A DNA stretch of 64,000 nt, from contig NZ_FNRA01000002.1 in the NCBI RefSeq assembly GCF_900107535.1, positions 186,001-250,000 on the forward strand, given 5' to 3'. This DNA comes from Pedobacter hartonius. GTDB taxonomy: Bacteria > Bacteroidota > Bacteroidia > Sphingobacteriales > Sphingobacteriaceae. Position 1 is the stretch's first letter, and every line of letters begins with the position of its first letter. Of the stretch, positions 1 to 8,774 are shown piece by piece. A program made the position numbers and the translations under genes. The notes below the pieces were generated by a model, which saw only the letters and a list, made by a program, of their open reading frames with translations, searched no databases and was not told the origin of the DNA.

Positions 1-34
1 ATTTTAGATCTGCTAAAAGATTATTCTTAGTCAT
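1..34 (-). CDS. Second rhomboid-family protein, N-terminal fragment
   Basis: Only the first 11 codons are in the window (MTKNNLLADLK). The ATG lies inside the last codons of the upstream rhomboid gene, with the ATG and the neighbour's stop overlapping, an arrangement typical of translational coupling. In related Bacteroidota the mutL-rhomboid pair is commonly followed by a second rhomboid protein whose N terminus has a similar xxLLxDLK pattern. The family assignment is inference from that context; the peptide is too short to prove it. Confidence 0.5.
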   Translation of the reverse strand, partial: MTKNNLLADLK

Positions 35-761
35 AATAGTCGTAAAATGTATTTTTATCTTTCCAAATTTTCACTAAAATGAAGCCCAGCAGTGCTCCTC
101 CGAGGTGTGCATAATGCGCTACGGAGTCTCCCGCCACACTGGCTACGCCCAAACTCAGTTCTATCAAAATATATACGGGGATAATGTACTTAGCTTTTAC
201 CGGCACGGGGATGAACATGATAAACAGTTCCGCATTTGGATAAAGCATTCCAAAGGCAACGAGCAATCCGAATATCGCACCGGATGCACCGATCATAGGC
301 CCGAAATAAATACCATATAAAGTTGAAGCCTGGGCAGGCGAAAACTGTGCGGTATTATAAAGCCTTTGTTCCAGAGATTCTAAAGAAAGGACACTATGGG
401 CAAGAGGTGTCCCTGCAATCTGATAGATCTCAAATGCCTGTACGGCCCATTGTAATGCCAGCGCTCCCAGACCTGTAATCAGATAAAAGTTTATAAAACG
501 TTTGGCGCCCCAATGCGCTTCCAGTACAGAGCCAAATGTATAAAGCGCAAACATATTAAAGATGATGTGCGACCAGCCCCCGTGCATAAACATATAAGTA
601 ACAGGTTGCCAAACCCTGAAATAGGGAGAGTCTACATAAAAGGCACCAAGATACTCTGCAAGTTCAATTCCCTTACTTTCCATGATTAAAGTAGCGGCAA
701 AGAACAGCCCGTTAATGATGAGCAGGTTTTTAACAACCGGAGGTATGTGAATAGTATTCAT
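27..761 (-). CDS. Rhomboid family intramembrane serine protease
   Basis: A 244-residue multi-spanning membrane protein of the rhomboid (S54) family, which cleaves transmembrane substrates inside the inner membrane. The nucleophile motif GASG is followed by the small-residue helix AIFGLL, the catalytic-dyad histidine lies in AHYAHLGG near the C terminus, and the N-terminal HGGWSHIIFN loop with conserved His and Asn is present. The ATG at 761, four bases after the mutL stop, is preferred; an in-frame TTG at 776 lies inside mutL and would add five residues. It is the second gene of a mutL operon and overlaps the start of the next gene. The substrate is unknown. Confidence 0.9.
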   Translation of the reverse strand: MNTIHIPPVVKNLLIINGLFFAATLIMESKGIELAEYLGAFYVDSPYFRVWQPVTYMFMHGGWSHIIFNMFALYTFGSVLEAHWGAKRFINFYLITGLGALALQWAVQAFEIYQIAGTPLAHSVLSLESLEQRLYNTAQFSPAQASTLYGIYFGPMIGASGAIFGLLVAFGMLYPNAELFIMFIPVPVKAKYIIPVYILIELSLGVASVAGDSVAHYAHLGGALLGFILVKIWKDKNTFYDYYD

Positions 762-765
762 TTTT

Positions 766-2622
766 TTATTTATCAAATTTCTTATCCAGTTCTGTCAGCG
801 ACATCGTCTGGATGACCGGTTTACCACTAATACTAAAATTTGGTGCTTTACAGGCAAACAATTGCTCAATGAGCATATTCATTTCTTCCTGCCCCAGCAC
901 CACCCCACTTTTTATAGCGCTGTTCCTGGCCATGCTTCTGGCCAGTGCATCCCTTTTGTCAAGTCTCAGTTCCTGCTGGGAGTTTTTAAACCCCTCTATC
1001 AGGTGTTCAAAAAGCTGGGTCTCATTGATCTGGTTACTGCCCAGGTCAACAGGTATCCCTTCAATCACCAGCGTATTTTTTCCAAACTCGCGGACTTCGA
1101 AACCAAGGCTCTTGATATCATCAAGCAGGCTTTTGGCCAGCTCATAATCATTTGGGCTCAGCGTAACGGTTTGCGGGAAAAGACTCTGTTGGGAAGCTCC
1201 CTTCCTGTCTTCCAAATGCAGACTAAAACGCTCATAAAGAATTCTCTCGTGTGCCGCCTGCTGATCAATCAGCATCAGGCCCGATTTGATCTGCGAGATG
1301 ATATACTTGTTATGCAGCTGCATCAGCTGTTTCTGTACCGGTGCATATTTATCATCTGGCCCGTTTCCGGGCAATTCCATCGCTACCTGCTCAACAGGGT
1401 TGTGATTGGCGATCTCATAAAGTGATCCCCAGTTTTTGGTGCTCTGCTCCCTGTTTTCGCCACTCCTGAAAGCGGTAAAACCGCGCTCAGCCCGCTCGGG
1501 CGACTTCTCTTCACTGAACGGATTAAAGTCAGGATTAAAACTGATACTCGGAGGCACAATCTCATCAAGGGATTTAGGACTGATCATACCGCTGAAAGCC
1601 GTTTCCTGGTCAAAATCTATAGTCGGACTGATGTTAAACCGTCCCAGAGAGCGCTTTACCGCTGAGTGGATAATGGCATAAATAGACTTTTCATCCAGGT
1701 ATTTGATCTCCGTTTTAGTCGGATGCACATTCACGTCAATCTTAGCCGGGTCAATATCTATGAAAAGCACGTACAAAGGAAAGTTATCCTCTGCCAGCAG
1801 CTCCTCGTAAGCCTTATTCACGGCATGGTTCAGGTAAGCGTCCTTAATAAAACGGTTGTTCACAAAAAAGAACTGCTCTCCCCTTGTTTTTTTAGCAAAC
1901 TGCGGTTTACCAATAAAGCCTTTCAGGTTGATGATCGTTGTTTCTTCTTCCACGGGGATCAGTCTTTCATTATAGTTGTTACCAAACAAATGAACGATCC
2001 GCTGTTTCAATGCCGAAGAAGGCAACCTGAAAATTTCCAGGCCATCATGATGAAGGCTAAAGGCAATCGCGGGATTAGCCAGCGATATCCGTTGAAATTC
2101 ATCGATCACATGCCTCATTTCCGCAGGATTGCTTTTCAGGAAGTTCCGTCTGGCGGGTGTGTTAAAAAAAAGGTTTTTTATACAGATGCTCGTTCCTTCA
2201 GGCGTAGCCACAGGCTCCTGCTTGGTCACCGTAGCCCCCTCAATTTCAATTAATGTCCCCAGTTCATCTTCATGCCTGCGGGTTTTCATTTCAACCTGGG
2301 CTATTGCCGCGATTGAAGCCATTGCCTCACCGCGAAAACCCATGGTACGGATAGCAAAAAGGTCTTCCGCTTTGCGCACCTTTGACGTGGCATGGCGCTC
2401 GAAACACATGCGTGCATCCGTCACACTCATTCCACATCCGTTATCAATCACCTGAATTAATGCTTTACCTGCATCCTTAAGGATCAGTTGTATCTTATTT
2501 GCCCCCGCATCTATCGCATTCTCCATTAACTCTTTTACTGCCGATGCTGGCCGCTGAACTACCTCTCCGGCAGCTATTTGATTGGCAACACTCTCGGGTA
2601 AAAGTTGTATTATATCTGACAT
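766..2622 (-). CDS. mutL: DNA mismatch repair protein MutL
   Basis: A 618-residue MutL, the ATPase that links MutS mismatch recognition to strand incision. The N-terminal GHKL ATPase motifs are clear: ENAIDAGA, DNGCGM and GFRGEAMAS within the first 110 residues, followed by the transducer domain (NVHPTKTE). A variable linker from about 360 to 430 leads to the C-terminal dimerisation and endonuclease domain. The metal-binding motif reads DQQAAHERILYE, fitting DQHA(X)2E(X)4E except that His is Gln. A CPHGRP-like segment near the end reads APNFSISGKP and is only partly conserved. The length is normal. It is the first gene of an operon with rhomboid genes and is divergent from the serine hydrolase gene at 2760. 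Confidence 0.97.
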   Translation of the reverse strand: MSDIIQLLPESVANQIAAGEVVQRPASAVKELMENAIDAGANKIQLILKDAGKALIQVIDNGCGMSVTDARMCFERHATSKVRKAEDLFAIRTMGFRGEAMASIAAIAQVEMKTRRHEDELGTLIEIEGATVTKQEPVATPEGTSICIKNLFFNTPARRNFLKSNPAEMRHVIDEFQRISLANPAIAFSLHHDGLEIFRLPSSALKQRIVHLFGNNYNERLIPVEEETTIINLKGFIGKPQFAKKTRGEQFFFVNNRFIKDAYLNHAVNKAYEELLAEDNFPLYVLFIDIDPAKIDVNVHPTKTEIKYLDEKSIYAIIHSAVKRSLGRFNISPTIDFDQETAFSGMISPKSLDEIVPPSISFNPDFNPFSEEKSPERAERGFTAFRSGENREQSTKNWGSLYEIANHNPVEQVAMELPGNGPDDKYAPVQKQLMQLHNKYIISQIKSGLMLIDQQAAHERILYERFSLHLEDRKGASQQSLFPQTVTLSPNDYELAKSLLDDIKSLGFEVREFGKNTLVIEGIPVDLGSNQINETQLFEHLIEGFKNSQQELRLDKRDALARSMARNSAIKSGVVLGQEEMNMLIEQLFACKAPNFSISGKPVIQTMSLTELDKKFDK

Positions 2623-2759
2623 TTATCTCCTTCGTAAAGGTCGCTAATTTAACGAAAATAAGCCTTATACATAAATCTTTTGATTATAAATACCATTTCG
2701 TGACGAAGCCGGCATAAGCTTTTTATATCTTTAACGTTTTGAATGAACTAAACTAATTT

Positions 2760-4571
2760 ATGATAAAAAATAACCTCGTGCAAAGCCTTACAATTTGCAT
2801 CATTGCAGTTTTCAGTCTGAACGCCTGCGCCCAGGACCATCAGAAAAATGAAGACCTGCTAAAGACCAATGCTACTATCCTTCAGCGTACAATTTTACTG
2901 AATAACCAATCCGCTGCAGTTCCCCTGACGGCGCTCGACAAGAAAAACGTTGCCTCTGTCAGCCTGGGTTTCGGCTTCCAGAATATCTCGGACAGTCTGC
3001 TCAGCAAATACACCAAAGTCACTCCCTTTAGTTCTGCCGGTTATGAGCCGTCTGCCGATCTGTACAAACTGGAAGACGACCTCAAGTATTTCAATACCAT
3101 TATCATTTCTATTTCAGACCAGGAAACTACCAATGCCAAATATATCAATTTCATCAGTTCGGTTTCGAAAAGTAAAAGTGTCATTATTGCCCTCTATGGC
3201 GAACAGAGAAGCCTGATCGCATTTGATGCCATCAATTCACCACTGATCTGGTGCCAGCAGAAGAGCGCCGAAGCTGCCGCGCTGATTCCGCAGGTTATTT
3301 TTGGCGGCATCGGGATAAGTAATAAGTTAACCGCTGCCGTTTCAGGAAAGTATCCTTCAGGATCGGGATTTACCACAGTGGCGAGCCGTTTAAAATATAC
3401 CCTGCCCGAAGATGCGGGCGTAAATTCTGACAACCTGGGTGAAATTGACAACATCACTGCTGAAGCCATCAATGCGCACGCTGCGCCGGGAATGGTGGTT
3501 CTGGTAGCAAAAGACGGTAAAGTGATTTTCAATAAAGCCTACGGCAACCATACCTATGGCGGTCCGGCCGATAAGATCACCGATATATTCGATCTTGCTT
3601 CGGTAACAAAAATTACCGCCACCACCCCAATGGTGATGCGGCTGGCAGAAGAGGACAAGCTCAGGCTGGACACCAGCATCGGTGCGTATATTGCCATGGC
3701 GAGGAATACGCCAATGAACAATATCCAGGTGAGGGAGGTAATGCTGCACCAGGCAGGATTTATTCCCTATATCCCCTTTCATGAAGGCCTGAAGGTCACC
3801 GACCACAGCACCGATTCATCTGCTGCCTATCCTACTAAAGTAGCTGACGGCTATTTTATCAGGAAGGATTATTTCAAAGATGTGATGTGGCCTCGGATGC
3901 TCAACGCACCTATCAGAACCAGGGGCAAATATGTGTACAGCGATATCAGCATGTATGTAATGCGCGAGATTGTGGAGCATGTCAGCGGGGAAAAACTGAA
4001 CGACTATACCGAAGAGAATTTCTACGCACCACTGGGAATGCAGACCGCAGGTTTTCTGCCAAGAAACAGGTTTAACAAAGACCAGATCATTCCTACGGAA
4101 ATGGATACCTATTTCAGAAAAACATTACTGGTAGGTTTTGTGCATGACCAGGGTGCTGCCCTGGCAGGAGGGGTTTCAGGACATGCCGGTTTATTTGCCA
4201 GCTCAAATGATATGGCGATCATGTACCAGATGTTACTGAACAAAGGAACTTACGGCGGACAGCAATATTTCAAACCTGAAACCGTGTCTGCCTTTACTTC
4301 AAAACAGTCAAACGTCAGCAGAAGAGGACTGGGCTTCGACCGCTGGGATCCTGACCTGGCTAAGAAATATCCATCAGAAACAGCTTCTCCGCAAACCTTT
4401 GGGCACACCGGCTATACCGGCACAGCGGTATGGGTAGATCCGTCGAGAGGATTGGTTTACGTGTTTTTATCCAACCGCGTCAATCCGGGAGTAACCGACA
4501 AACTGGTAAAACTGGGGATCCGCTCGCGGATCCAGGAGGTGATCAATAAAGCCATCGACAAAGGATTATAA
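2760..4571 (+). CDS. Lipoprotein: GH3 C-terminal-like domain fused to a beta-lactamase-family serine hydrolase
   Basis: 603 residues with a lipoprotein signal (lipobox LNAC, Cys23), so probably anchored in an envelope membrane. Residues about 35-215 resemble the C-terminal alpha/beta domain of family 3 glycoside hydrolases (ILLNNQ...VPLTALDKKNVASVSLG). Residues about 225-595 form a class C beta-lactamase/DD-peptidase-like domain: SVTK nucleophile tetrad at 281-284, YSD near 393-395 and FGHTGYTGT near the end. In Bacteroidota these modules usually form the back half of proteins of about 1000 residues that start with a complete GH3 catalytic barrel. Here the barrel is absent while the signal peptide is intact. 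A role in peptidoglycan turnover is plausible; the substrate is not known. Confidence 0.85.
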   Translation: MIKNNLVQSLTICIIAVFSLNACAQDHQKNEDLLKTNATILQRTILLNNQSAAVPLTALDKKNVASVSLGFGFQNISDSLLSKYTKVTPFSSAGYEPSADLYKLEDDLKYFNTIIISISDQETTNAKYINFISSVSKSKSVIIALYGEQRSLIAFDAINSPLIWCQQKSAEAAALIPQVIFGGIGISNKLTAAVSGKYPSGSGFTTVASRLKYTLPEDAGVNSDNLGEIDNITAEAINAHAAPGMVVLVAKDGKVIFNKAYGNHTYGGPADKITDIFDLASVTKITATTPMVMRLAEEDKLRLDTSIGAYIAMARNTPMNNIQVREVMLHQAGFIPYIPFHEGLKVTDHSTDSSAAYPTKVADGYFIRKDYFKDVMWPRMLNAPIRTRGKYVYSDISMYVMREIVEHVSGEKLNDYTEENFYAPLGMQTAGFLPRNRFNKDQIIPTEMDTYFRKTLLVGFVHDQGAALAGGVSGHAGLFASSNDMAIMYQMLLNKGTYGGQQYFKPETVSAFTSKQSNVSRRGLGFDRWDPDLAKKYPSETASPQTFGHTGYTGTAVWVDPSRGLVYVFLSNRVNPGVTDKLVKLGIRSRIQEVINKAIDKGL

Positions 4572-4629
4572 GCTTTATCCCTCTCATACAGCAGGATATC
4601 AACCGGGAGATAAATATTTCAAAAAAACA

Positions 4630-4661
4630 TTTTGTATTCAGGATCAATTCTTTTATAATTG
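4630..4661 (+). promoter_or_regulatory. Promoter of tRNA-Thr
   Basis: TTTTG at 4630-4634, 19 bases, then TATAATTG at 4654-4661. This fits the Bacteroidota sigma-factor pattern TTTG-N19-TAnnTTTG with one mismatch. A perfect 9-bp hairpin (GCCGGTTAA, loop GCAA, 4664-4685) lies in the short leader just before the tRNA. Confidence 0.65.
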
Positions 4662-4691
4662 CAGCCGGTTAAGCAATTAACCGGCTTTAAA

Positions 4692-4764
<73 letters not shown>

Positions 4765-4777
4765 CAGGTAAATAAGC

Positions 4778-4816
4778 AAAAGGCCGTTCAGTGTAACTCT
4801 ACACTGACGGCTTTTT
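4778..4816 (+). terminator. Intrinsic terminator after tRNA-Thr
   Basis: An inverted repeat (GGCCGTTCAGTGTA / TACACTGACGGC, loop ACTC, one bulged T) followed by TTTTT, 14 bases after the tRNA. Confidence 0.85.
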
Positions 4817-4818
4817 AA

Positions 4819-5070
4819 TTTCACAACACTCCCATAACAATAGTATCGCCACGGTATAAGTGCTCGTACAGCAGGCTGTTTGAACACTTATTCTGCAGGT
4901 AATCTGTTCCGTCCGGCCTTAGCCCGACCATACCTGTAACATACATCGGCAAAGAGCGGACTATCGTTGAGGTATGCCTGATAAGAGCACATCAGGTACA
5001 CCAAAAGACTCTATACAGCGTGCTGTATAACGTGTAATACTATATTAATACCTTTCTGATCAGGTCTGTC
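4819..5070. other. Gene-free stretch with a short palindrome
   Basis: No coding sequence is recognised here. It contains the perfect palindrome TATACAGC-GT-GCTGTATA at 5012-5029 and a weaker ACAGC-AG-GCTGT near 4867-4878. The first lies about 40 bases beyond the end of the oxygenase gene on the minus strand and might act as its terminator or as a protein-binding site; there is no clear T-tract. Confidence 0.4.
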
Positions 5071-6033
5071 TTACTTTTTTAATCCTATTTCCCTGAGGCG
5101 TTCATCCAGGTACTCGCCGGCGGTCATATCAGCATATAATTTCGGATGTTCTTCATCGATACAGGAATCCAGGCTTGTCAGGTCCATACCGGCGCGCGGA
5201 TGAAGAAAGAACGGAACAGAAAAACGCGAAGTTTTCATTAGTTCCCTTGCTGGGTTAACTACCCTATGCGTGGTAGAGCGCAGTTTATTGTTGGTTAACC
5301 GTTGCAACATATCACCAACATTCACAACAATATCAGAGTGGTGTGCTTTAATGGGCAGCCAGTCGTCACTCCTTGTCAGCACTTCCAGTCCATCGGCACT
5401 GGCTCCGATCAGCAGGGTGATCAGGTTGATATCCTCATGCGCTCCGGCACGAACAGCATCATCAGGCAGGGCATCAGGGTCTTCGATGGGAAAATAGTGG
5501 ATGCCCCTCAAAATGGAATTCCCGTTGTGCACATGTGCATCAAAATAATCAATTGGCAGTTCCAGGTAAGTCGCGATAGCCCTTAGCAGGTGTTTGCCGT
5601 TACTTTCCAGTTTTTGGTATACCTCGTTGGTGATTTCATTGAACTCAGGAATCTCTTCCAGAAATTCATTGTCAGGATACAGAAATTTAACAGGATCTCC
5701 GTCAGTCACTGTCTGTCCGATCTGCCAGAATTCTTTCAGGTCAGCAGTTTTAGCCCCCTTTGCCGTCTCTTTTCCCGGACTGGTATAACCCCGCTGTCCG
5801 GCAAGTTCAGGTTTTTCATACTTTGCTTTCTGGTCAGCCGGCAAACTGAATACCGCCCGGATATTTTGATATAGTTTATCAATCAGCTCCTGGCTCAGTC
5901 CGTGATTTGTAATCGTCACAAATCCTGAATCATTGAAAGCCCTTCCCAATTCATCGGAGAACTTTTTGCGCTGCTGCTCGGTTCCATCAATATAAGAACC
6001 AAGATCCAGGGTTGGAATATAAGGTGTAGACAT
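5071..6033 (-). CDS. 2-oxoglutarate/Fe(II)-dependent dioxygenase, isopenicillin N synthase-like family
   Basis: 320 residues with the layout of plant-type/IPNS-like 2OG oxygenases: an N-terminal DIOX_N region (DLGSYIDG...FVTITNHGL) and a C-terminal double-stranded beta-helix. The iron ligands are seen as His and Asp in AGAHEDINLITLL and the distal His in STTHRVVNP; RFS in TSRFSVPFF supplies the 2-oxoglutarate-binding Arg and Ser. The ATG at 6033 is chosen because it opens the conserved N terminus (MSTPYIPTLDLG); an upstream in-frame start at 6075 would add 14 unconserved residues. It is a single gene. The substrate cannot be told from sequence. Confidence 0.88.
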   Translation of the reverse strand: MSTPYIPTLDLGSYIDGTEQQRKKFSDELGRAFNDSGFVTITNHGLSQELIDKLYQNIRAVFSLPADQKAKYEKPELAGQRGYTSPGKETAKGAKTADLKEFWQIGQTVTDGDPVKFLYPDNEFLEEIPEFNEITNEVYQKLESNGKHLLRAIATYLELPIDYFDAHVHNGNSILRGIHYFPIEDPDALPDDAVRAGAHEDINLITLLIGASADGLEVLTRSDDWLPIKAHHSDIVVNVGDMLQRLTNNKLRSTTHRVVNPARELMKTSRFSVPFFLHPRAGMDLTSLDSCIDEEHPKLYADMTAGEYLDERLREIGLKK

Positions 6034-6270
6034 CGTGTTTTGCTTAAAGTTTATATAACCGAAATTATAAAACAATTGTTAATAAAGTCATCAATTGAAA
6101 ATTAACATTTGCCATTTTACTAATTTACAATATTTTAAGTTATTAACATCTTAAAGTCCGGAATGGCGTTTATCACCCCACTGTCAATTTAGGACGGAAC
6201 ATCCCTGTATAAAAATCCACAGCTTCTCCCGCTGCGTATACTTATTATTAAAACATTAAATTTGTTATAA

Positions 6271-6278
6271 TACATTTG
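6271..6278 (+). promoter_or_regulatory. -7 box upstream of msrA
   Basis: TACATTTG matches TAnnTTTG; a second match, TAAATTTG, is at 6257-6264. A TTG codon inside this box is the only argument for a longer msrA reading frame, which favours the ATG at 6324. Confidence 0.5.
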
Positions 6279-6323
6279 AAATACTTGATAAAAAATATAT
6301 CATTATATATTAAAATTAATCAA

Positions 6324-6920
6324 ATGAAATATCTGGCAATGATGATTTTAGTCCTTTTATCTGCAGGTAGTGCCGATGCACAGCAGAAGAAACAAAAGGC
6401 AACTTTCGGAATGGGATGTTTTTGGTGTTCAGAGGCAATATTTAACCGTCTGGAAGGAGTTACAGCCGTAAGGTCCGGCTATGAAGGCGGCCAGATCCCC
6501 AACCCATCGTATGAAGATGTAAGCACCGGCACTACAGGACATGCTGAAGTGATCGAAGTAACTTATAACCCGGCCAAAATATCGTACGATGAATTACTGG
6601 AAGTATTCTGGAAGAGCCATGACCCTACTACATTAAACCGTCAGGGTGCAGATTTTGGTACTCAATACCGTTCAGTAGTGTTTTATCATACACCCGAGCA
6701 AAAAACGGAGGCAGAACACTATAAAGCTGAACTGAATAAAACAAATGCTCTGGGAAAACCGGTAGTGACAGAAATTGCCAAAGCTGAGCCATTTTACGTA
6801 GCCGAAAGCTATCATCAGGATTACTTTGCTAAAAACTCTAACCAGCCCTACTGCAGACTGGTGATCCTTCCTGAAGTGGAAAAACTGGAGAAGGTTTTTA
6901 AAAGCAGGCTCAAACACTAA
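6324..6920 (+). CDS. msrA: Exported peptide-methionine (S)-S-oxide reductase
   Basis: 198 residues including a signal peptide (MKYLAMMILVLLSAGSADAQ), so this MsrA probably repairs oxidised methionine in envelope proteins. The catalytic motif GCFWC directly follows the family N-terminal pattern ATFGMG. The conserved GYEGG, the block TGHAEVIEVTYNP and the C-terminal YHQDYFAKN are all present. The length is normal for a one-domain MsrA without a fused MsrB. The start at 6324 is preferred over an in-frame TTG at 6276, which overlaps a promoter box and would bury the signal peptide. The gene stands alone. Confidence 0.96.
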   Translation: MKYLAMMILVLLSAGSADAQQKKQKATFGMGCFWCSEAIFNRLEGVTAVRSGYEGGQIPNPSYEDVSTGTTGHAEVIEVTYNPAKISYDELLEVFWKSHDPTTLNRQGADFGTQYRSVVFYHTPEQKTEAEHYKAELNKTNALGKPVVTEIAKAEPFYVAESYHQDYFAKNSNQPYCRLVILPEVEKLEKVFKSRLKH

Positions 6921-7240
6921 GCTATACCGGCTTACAGCAGATAGCGCAGGTTTAAATCTTGTGTACAATAGAAGATATTTCTACCTTTCCTGAAAAAAAT
7001 TCAGACATTTCGCTCTGATTCAGAAATTTATTTCATCTGTATCCCCAGACCTGGGAACACCTACAGTTATAAAACCCCCTATTAGGGGATTTTATAATAT
7101 CTTAAAAGTAATTTACTTTGTCTTAATAATTAAGCAGTTAACGCTTTCAATTAAATGAAAACACGACGGAATGGAATGGGGAAAACAAAAATACCACCGG
7201 CCTTTTACGTCATTTTAAAAACTGCCAATAATTTACAGAC
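6921..7240. other. Gene-free stretch with an imperfect palindrome
   Basis: No gene is seen. At 7069-7095 an almost perfect palindrome (ATAAAA, C, CCCC, loop TATTA, GGGG, A, TTTTAT) could be a bidirectional terminator or an operator for the following gene. Confidence 0.45.
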
Positions 7241-7828
7241 ATGAAAAAATTAGTAACAGCCATTATTTTATGGTCATCAGTCATCATCGCCAGTGCAACA
7301 GAAAGAAGCATCCCCTTCAACAGTTTGTCCGACACTACAAACACCGATTTTAAGAAAATTATGGTATGCGGAAATACTATCGTTTATTTTGTTCAGGCCC
7401 GAAAGGACCAGGTAACCATAGACGAAGGCGATCCTGCAACAGTATCTATTAAACAAGAAGGACATAAACTAACTATCTTTTCCGATCAGAAAACACCGGC
7501 CATTGTAACGGTTTACTTTAAAAACATCTACCGTATTGATGCCTCTGACAAGGTAACTGTACGTTCCGCCGGAAAAATAAACCTTGAAAATCTGCAAGTA
7601 CTGCTCAGGAACGACGCAAAGGCCCGGATCAAAACCAATACACAAAGTTTATATACAGTTGTGGATGACGGGGCGAAACTGGAATTGCTGGGCACAACAG
7701 TACAGCATATCTCAAAAATTGAAGAAAGGGCAACGCTGGATGTTAAAAACTTCACAGCCCAAATCATCCGTCAGAATCAGCAGGATGGGATAATTGCCAG
7801 AACAGCAGATGAAGCTTTTAAACCTTAA
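7241..7828 (+). CDS. Exported GIN-domain-like (DUF2807-type) protein, copy 1
   Basis: 195 residues with an N-terminal signal peptide. The body is rich in short alternating beta strands (VVYxVQ, QVTIDEGDP, IVTVYFKNIYRIDA, SLYTVVDDGAKLEL), which resembles the head/GIN domain of putative adhesins (DUF2807), common as secreted or surface proteins in Bacteroidota. No catalytic motif is visible. A paralog follows 284 bases downstream, clearly alike throughout, for example in the shared VTIDEGDP and VTVYFKNIYR. The family call is inference from pattern and context; function unknown. Confidence 0.7.
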   Translation: MKKLVTAIILWSSVIIASATERSIPFNSLSDTTNTDFKKIMVCGNTIVYFVQARKDQVTIDEGDPATVSIKQEGHKLTIFSDQKTPAIVTVYFKNIYRIDASDKVTVRSAGKINLENLQVLLRNDAKARIKTNTQSLYTVVDDGAKLELLGTTVQHISKIEERATLDVKNFTAQIIRQNQQDGIIARTADEAFKP

Positions 7829-7840
7829 ACTGCATCAATT

Positions 7841-7884
7841 AGAAAACAGGTGTGTCGTAAATACAATACAACCTGTTTTCTTTT
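7841..7884 (+). terminator. Terminator after first GIN-like gene
   Basis: AGAAAACAGGT and ACCTGTTTTCT form a perfect 11-bp stem followed by TTT. Confidence 0.75.
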
Positions 7885-8112
7885 ATAGACATAAATTTTA
7901 TTCAACTCATCATAAAGCCGTTTAAGCACCATCATAAAACGCTTTTTTACATTGTAGTGATAATAATTTTCATAAACAGCTAAAATAATATTAAAAGAAT
8001 TAACATACAGTAAAGCTTGACTTAATATAGAAGTCCGTCCTTTGTCTCATAAAAATTACATACTGATTGAATAGTTATTCAACAGGTAACATGCAGACAA
8101 AAACTTAATCAA

Positions 8113-8709
8113 ATGAAAGCATTAGTAACAGCAATAATTTTATCGACCATGCTATCAGTAGCAGGTACTGCAAAAGAACGCTTTAAAGCTGAATCAGCCG
8201 ACACCGTTCCCGACATTAAAAAGATTACAGTAAAAGGAAACACAGTTGTTTATCTTGTTCAAAGCCAAAAAGAACAGGTAACGATAGATGAAGGAGATCC
8301 AAAAAATGTCTCCGTTAAGCAATTTGGAAATACCCTGGTCATCAGTTCGGACGAAAAAGATCCGGTCATCGTCACCGTTTATTTTAAAAACATCTATCGT
8401 GTTGATGCCTACAATACATCAACTGTTTTATCAAACGGAAAGTTAAAAGCAAATAACCTGCAAATACTTTTGAGGGACACTGCAATGGCATGGATAAAAA
8501 CGGACACTCAGAGTTTATACACCGTGACGGATGGTCATTCAAAATTAGCGTTATCAGGCACTGCTAAAGAGCATATCTTGCAAACTCAAGACGGCTCAAC
8601 GTTAAATTCCAAACATTTTATTGCGTTGGTTACCAAAAAGGTACAGAATGAAGAGATGATCGCAAGAAGGGAGCTCAGCTCTTCCGGATCTACCAGCACT
8701 ATCCGTTAA
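8113..8709 (+). CDS. Exported GIN-domain-like (DUF2807-type) protein, copy 2
   Basis: 198 residues, a paralog of the gene at 7241: same signal peptide type (MKALVTAIILSTMLSVAGTA), same VTIDEGDP, VTVYFKNIYR and SLYTVTDGHSKL blocks. The C-terminal tail is short and Ser/Thr-rich. It has its own upstream region and a terminator separates it from copy 1, so the two are probably transcribed separately. Divergence is spread over the protein, suggesting an old tandem duplication. Function unknown. Confidence 0.7.
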   Translation: MKALVTAIILSTMLSVAGTAKERFKAESADTVPDIKKITVKGNTVVYLVQSQKEQVTIDEGDPKNVSVKQFGNTLVISSDEKDPVIVTVYFKNIYRVDAYNTSTVLSNGKLKANNLQILLRDTAMAWIKTDTQSLYTVTDGHSKLALSGTAKEHILQTQDGSTLNSKHFIALVTKKVQNEEMIARRELSSSGSTSTIR

Positions 8710-8727
8710 ATTTTTATATCCATACAG

Positions 8728-8760
8728 AAGGCCGACCTGCATAAACAGGTCGGCCTTTTT
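8728..8760. terminator. Strong terminator between convergent genes
   Basis: AAGGCCGACCTG, loop CATAAA, CAGGTCGGCCTT: a perfect 12-bp stem followed by Ts and preceded by As, so it can end transcription from both sides. Confidence 0.9.
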
Positions 8761-8774
8761 CATTTCTGTTTAGT

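Noticed and set aside
1666..2253. 195-codon frame on the plus strand inside mutL
   Set aside because: Antisense shadow of conserved MutL sequence without motifs.
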